Part shown: positions 5,830 to 6,247 of the stretch, one piece after another | Layout: each line of letters begins with the position of its first letter | Position numbering within the stretch: the stretch's first letter is position 1 | Notes under the pieces: generated by a model | Database searches by the model: none | What the model saw: the letters and a program-made list of their open reading frames with translations, nothing else | Told to the model about the DNA's origin: nothing | NCBI GenBank assembly: GCA_052031065.1 | Contig: JBPEXY010000215.1 | Span: 1-6,247, forward strand | DNA length: 6,247 nt | DNA from: JBPEXY01 sp052031065 | GTDB lineage: Bacteria > Pseudomonadota > Gammaproteobacteria > Immundisolibacterales > Immundisolibacteraceae | Direction of reading: 5' to 3' | Program-made: the position numbers and the translations under genes

Positions 5830-6247
5830 ATGTTAAAAAGACACCGGATCCAGTTCCCAAAACCTGAGTCATCCAATCTTGATCAGAATGAAGCTTATTT
5901 CTATCTCCAGGGGTCAGGAAGTGATCGAAAAATACGATTTCATGATTATGACGAGATCTACCAGGTTCAGGGTCTGTACGAACAGGTCTTCTATGATCGG
6001 CTGAAGTGCACTTCGCCGACCAAAGTCGCAACCATTCTCGAATCAGCCGTTCAGCAGTCACAGGATAATTTCACCGAATTACGGGTCCTTGATCTGGGTG
6101 CAGGCAACGGAATGATGGGTGAGGAGCTAAAAAACCACGGTGTTTCTCGTTTGATTGGTGTTGATATTATCCCTGAAGCGTATGAGGCAACGGTTCGCGA
6201 CCGGCCTGGTTTGTATGATGCCTATTATGTTGAAGACTTCACTCACT
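5830..6247 (+). CDS. Class I SAM-dependent methyltransferase, N-terminal part, 3' end cut by window
   Basis: An open frame of 139 codons runs off the right edge without a stop. Residues 86-100 (VLDLGAGNGMMGEEL) are the glycine-rich SAM-binding motif I of Rossmann-fold methyltransferases. LIGVDIIPEA (108-117) supplies the acidic residue (D112) at the end of strand beta-2 that normally holds the SAM ribose. About 85 residues precede motif I, including an aromatic stretch HDYDEIYQVQGLYEQVFYDRL (split here as 38-47 and 48-58) that may form an N-terminal substrate cap. The start is well fixed: an in-frame TAG lies at 5821-5823 and the next Met is residue 95, although the ribosome-binding site is poor. 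Hand count gives 192 G+C in 418 bases (46%), against 34 and 38 per 60 in two sampled dehydrogenase stretches (4501-4620), which hints at a different origin. The methyl acceptor (small molecule, lipid or protein) cannot be inferred. Confidence 0.85.
   Translation, partial: MLKRHRIQFPKPESSNLDQNEAYFYLQGSGSDRKIRFHDYDEIYQVQGLYEQVFYDRLKCTSPTKVATILESAVQQSQDNFTELRVLDLGAGNGMMGEELKNHGVSRLIGVDIIPEAYEATVRDRPGLYDAYYVEDFTH

Overview
The window looks like chromosomal DNA of a gammaproteobacterium. The best taxonomic clue is a ZapG/YhcB-type gene, a family largely confined to Gammaproteobacteria. It sits beside an ABC-F gene that closely resembles E. coli YbiT and a RimK S6-modification enzyme fused to a RimB-like domain. 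Coding G+C is moderate, roughly 55-60% in the stretches counted by hand. No tRNA, rRNA, CRISPR array, insertion sequence or phage gene is visible. The species cannot be named from this sequence.

Layout: (1) Positions 3-512 (+) hold the C-terminal part of a DUF2235 (Tle1-like) alpha/beta hydrolase, cut by the left edge. (2) It converges on ybiT (557-2146, -), whose start is a TTG codon. A hairpin at 503-527 lies at the convergent junction. (3) Upstream of ybiT on the same strand is a ZapG/YhcB-like envelope protein (2244-2759, -). (4) A 186-bp divergent spacer separates it from a RimB-RimK fusion (2946-4346, +). (5) 99 bp further on is an acyl-CoA dehydrogenase (4446-5612, +) with its own good ribosome-binding site. 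(6) A 217-bp spacer (5613-5829) contains a very A+T-rich inverted repeat and a G+C-rich hairpin. (7) A class I SAM-dependent methyltransferase starts at 5830 (+) and runs off the right edge. Its DNA is distinctly more A+T-rich (192 G+C in 418 bases, 46%) than the gene before it.

How the genes fit together: ybiT and rimBK both act on the ribosome, one as an ABC-F translation factor and the other as an S6 glutamyl-tail modifier. zapG concerns cell envelope and division. These look like neighbouring housekeeping genes, not one pathway. The acyl-CoA dehydrogenase is a separate lipid or acyl-chain enzyme, possibly co-transcribed with rimBK. The two edge genes, the lone DUF2235 hydrolase and the A+T-rich methyltransferase, are the most accessory-looking parts. 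I do not see a convincing undescribed multi-gene system. The points most worth a second look are the RimB-RimK fusion, the apparently relocated catalytic glutamate in the dehydrogenase, the TTG start with a tiny upstream reading frame at ybiT, and the structured spacer before the methyltransferase.
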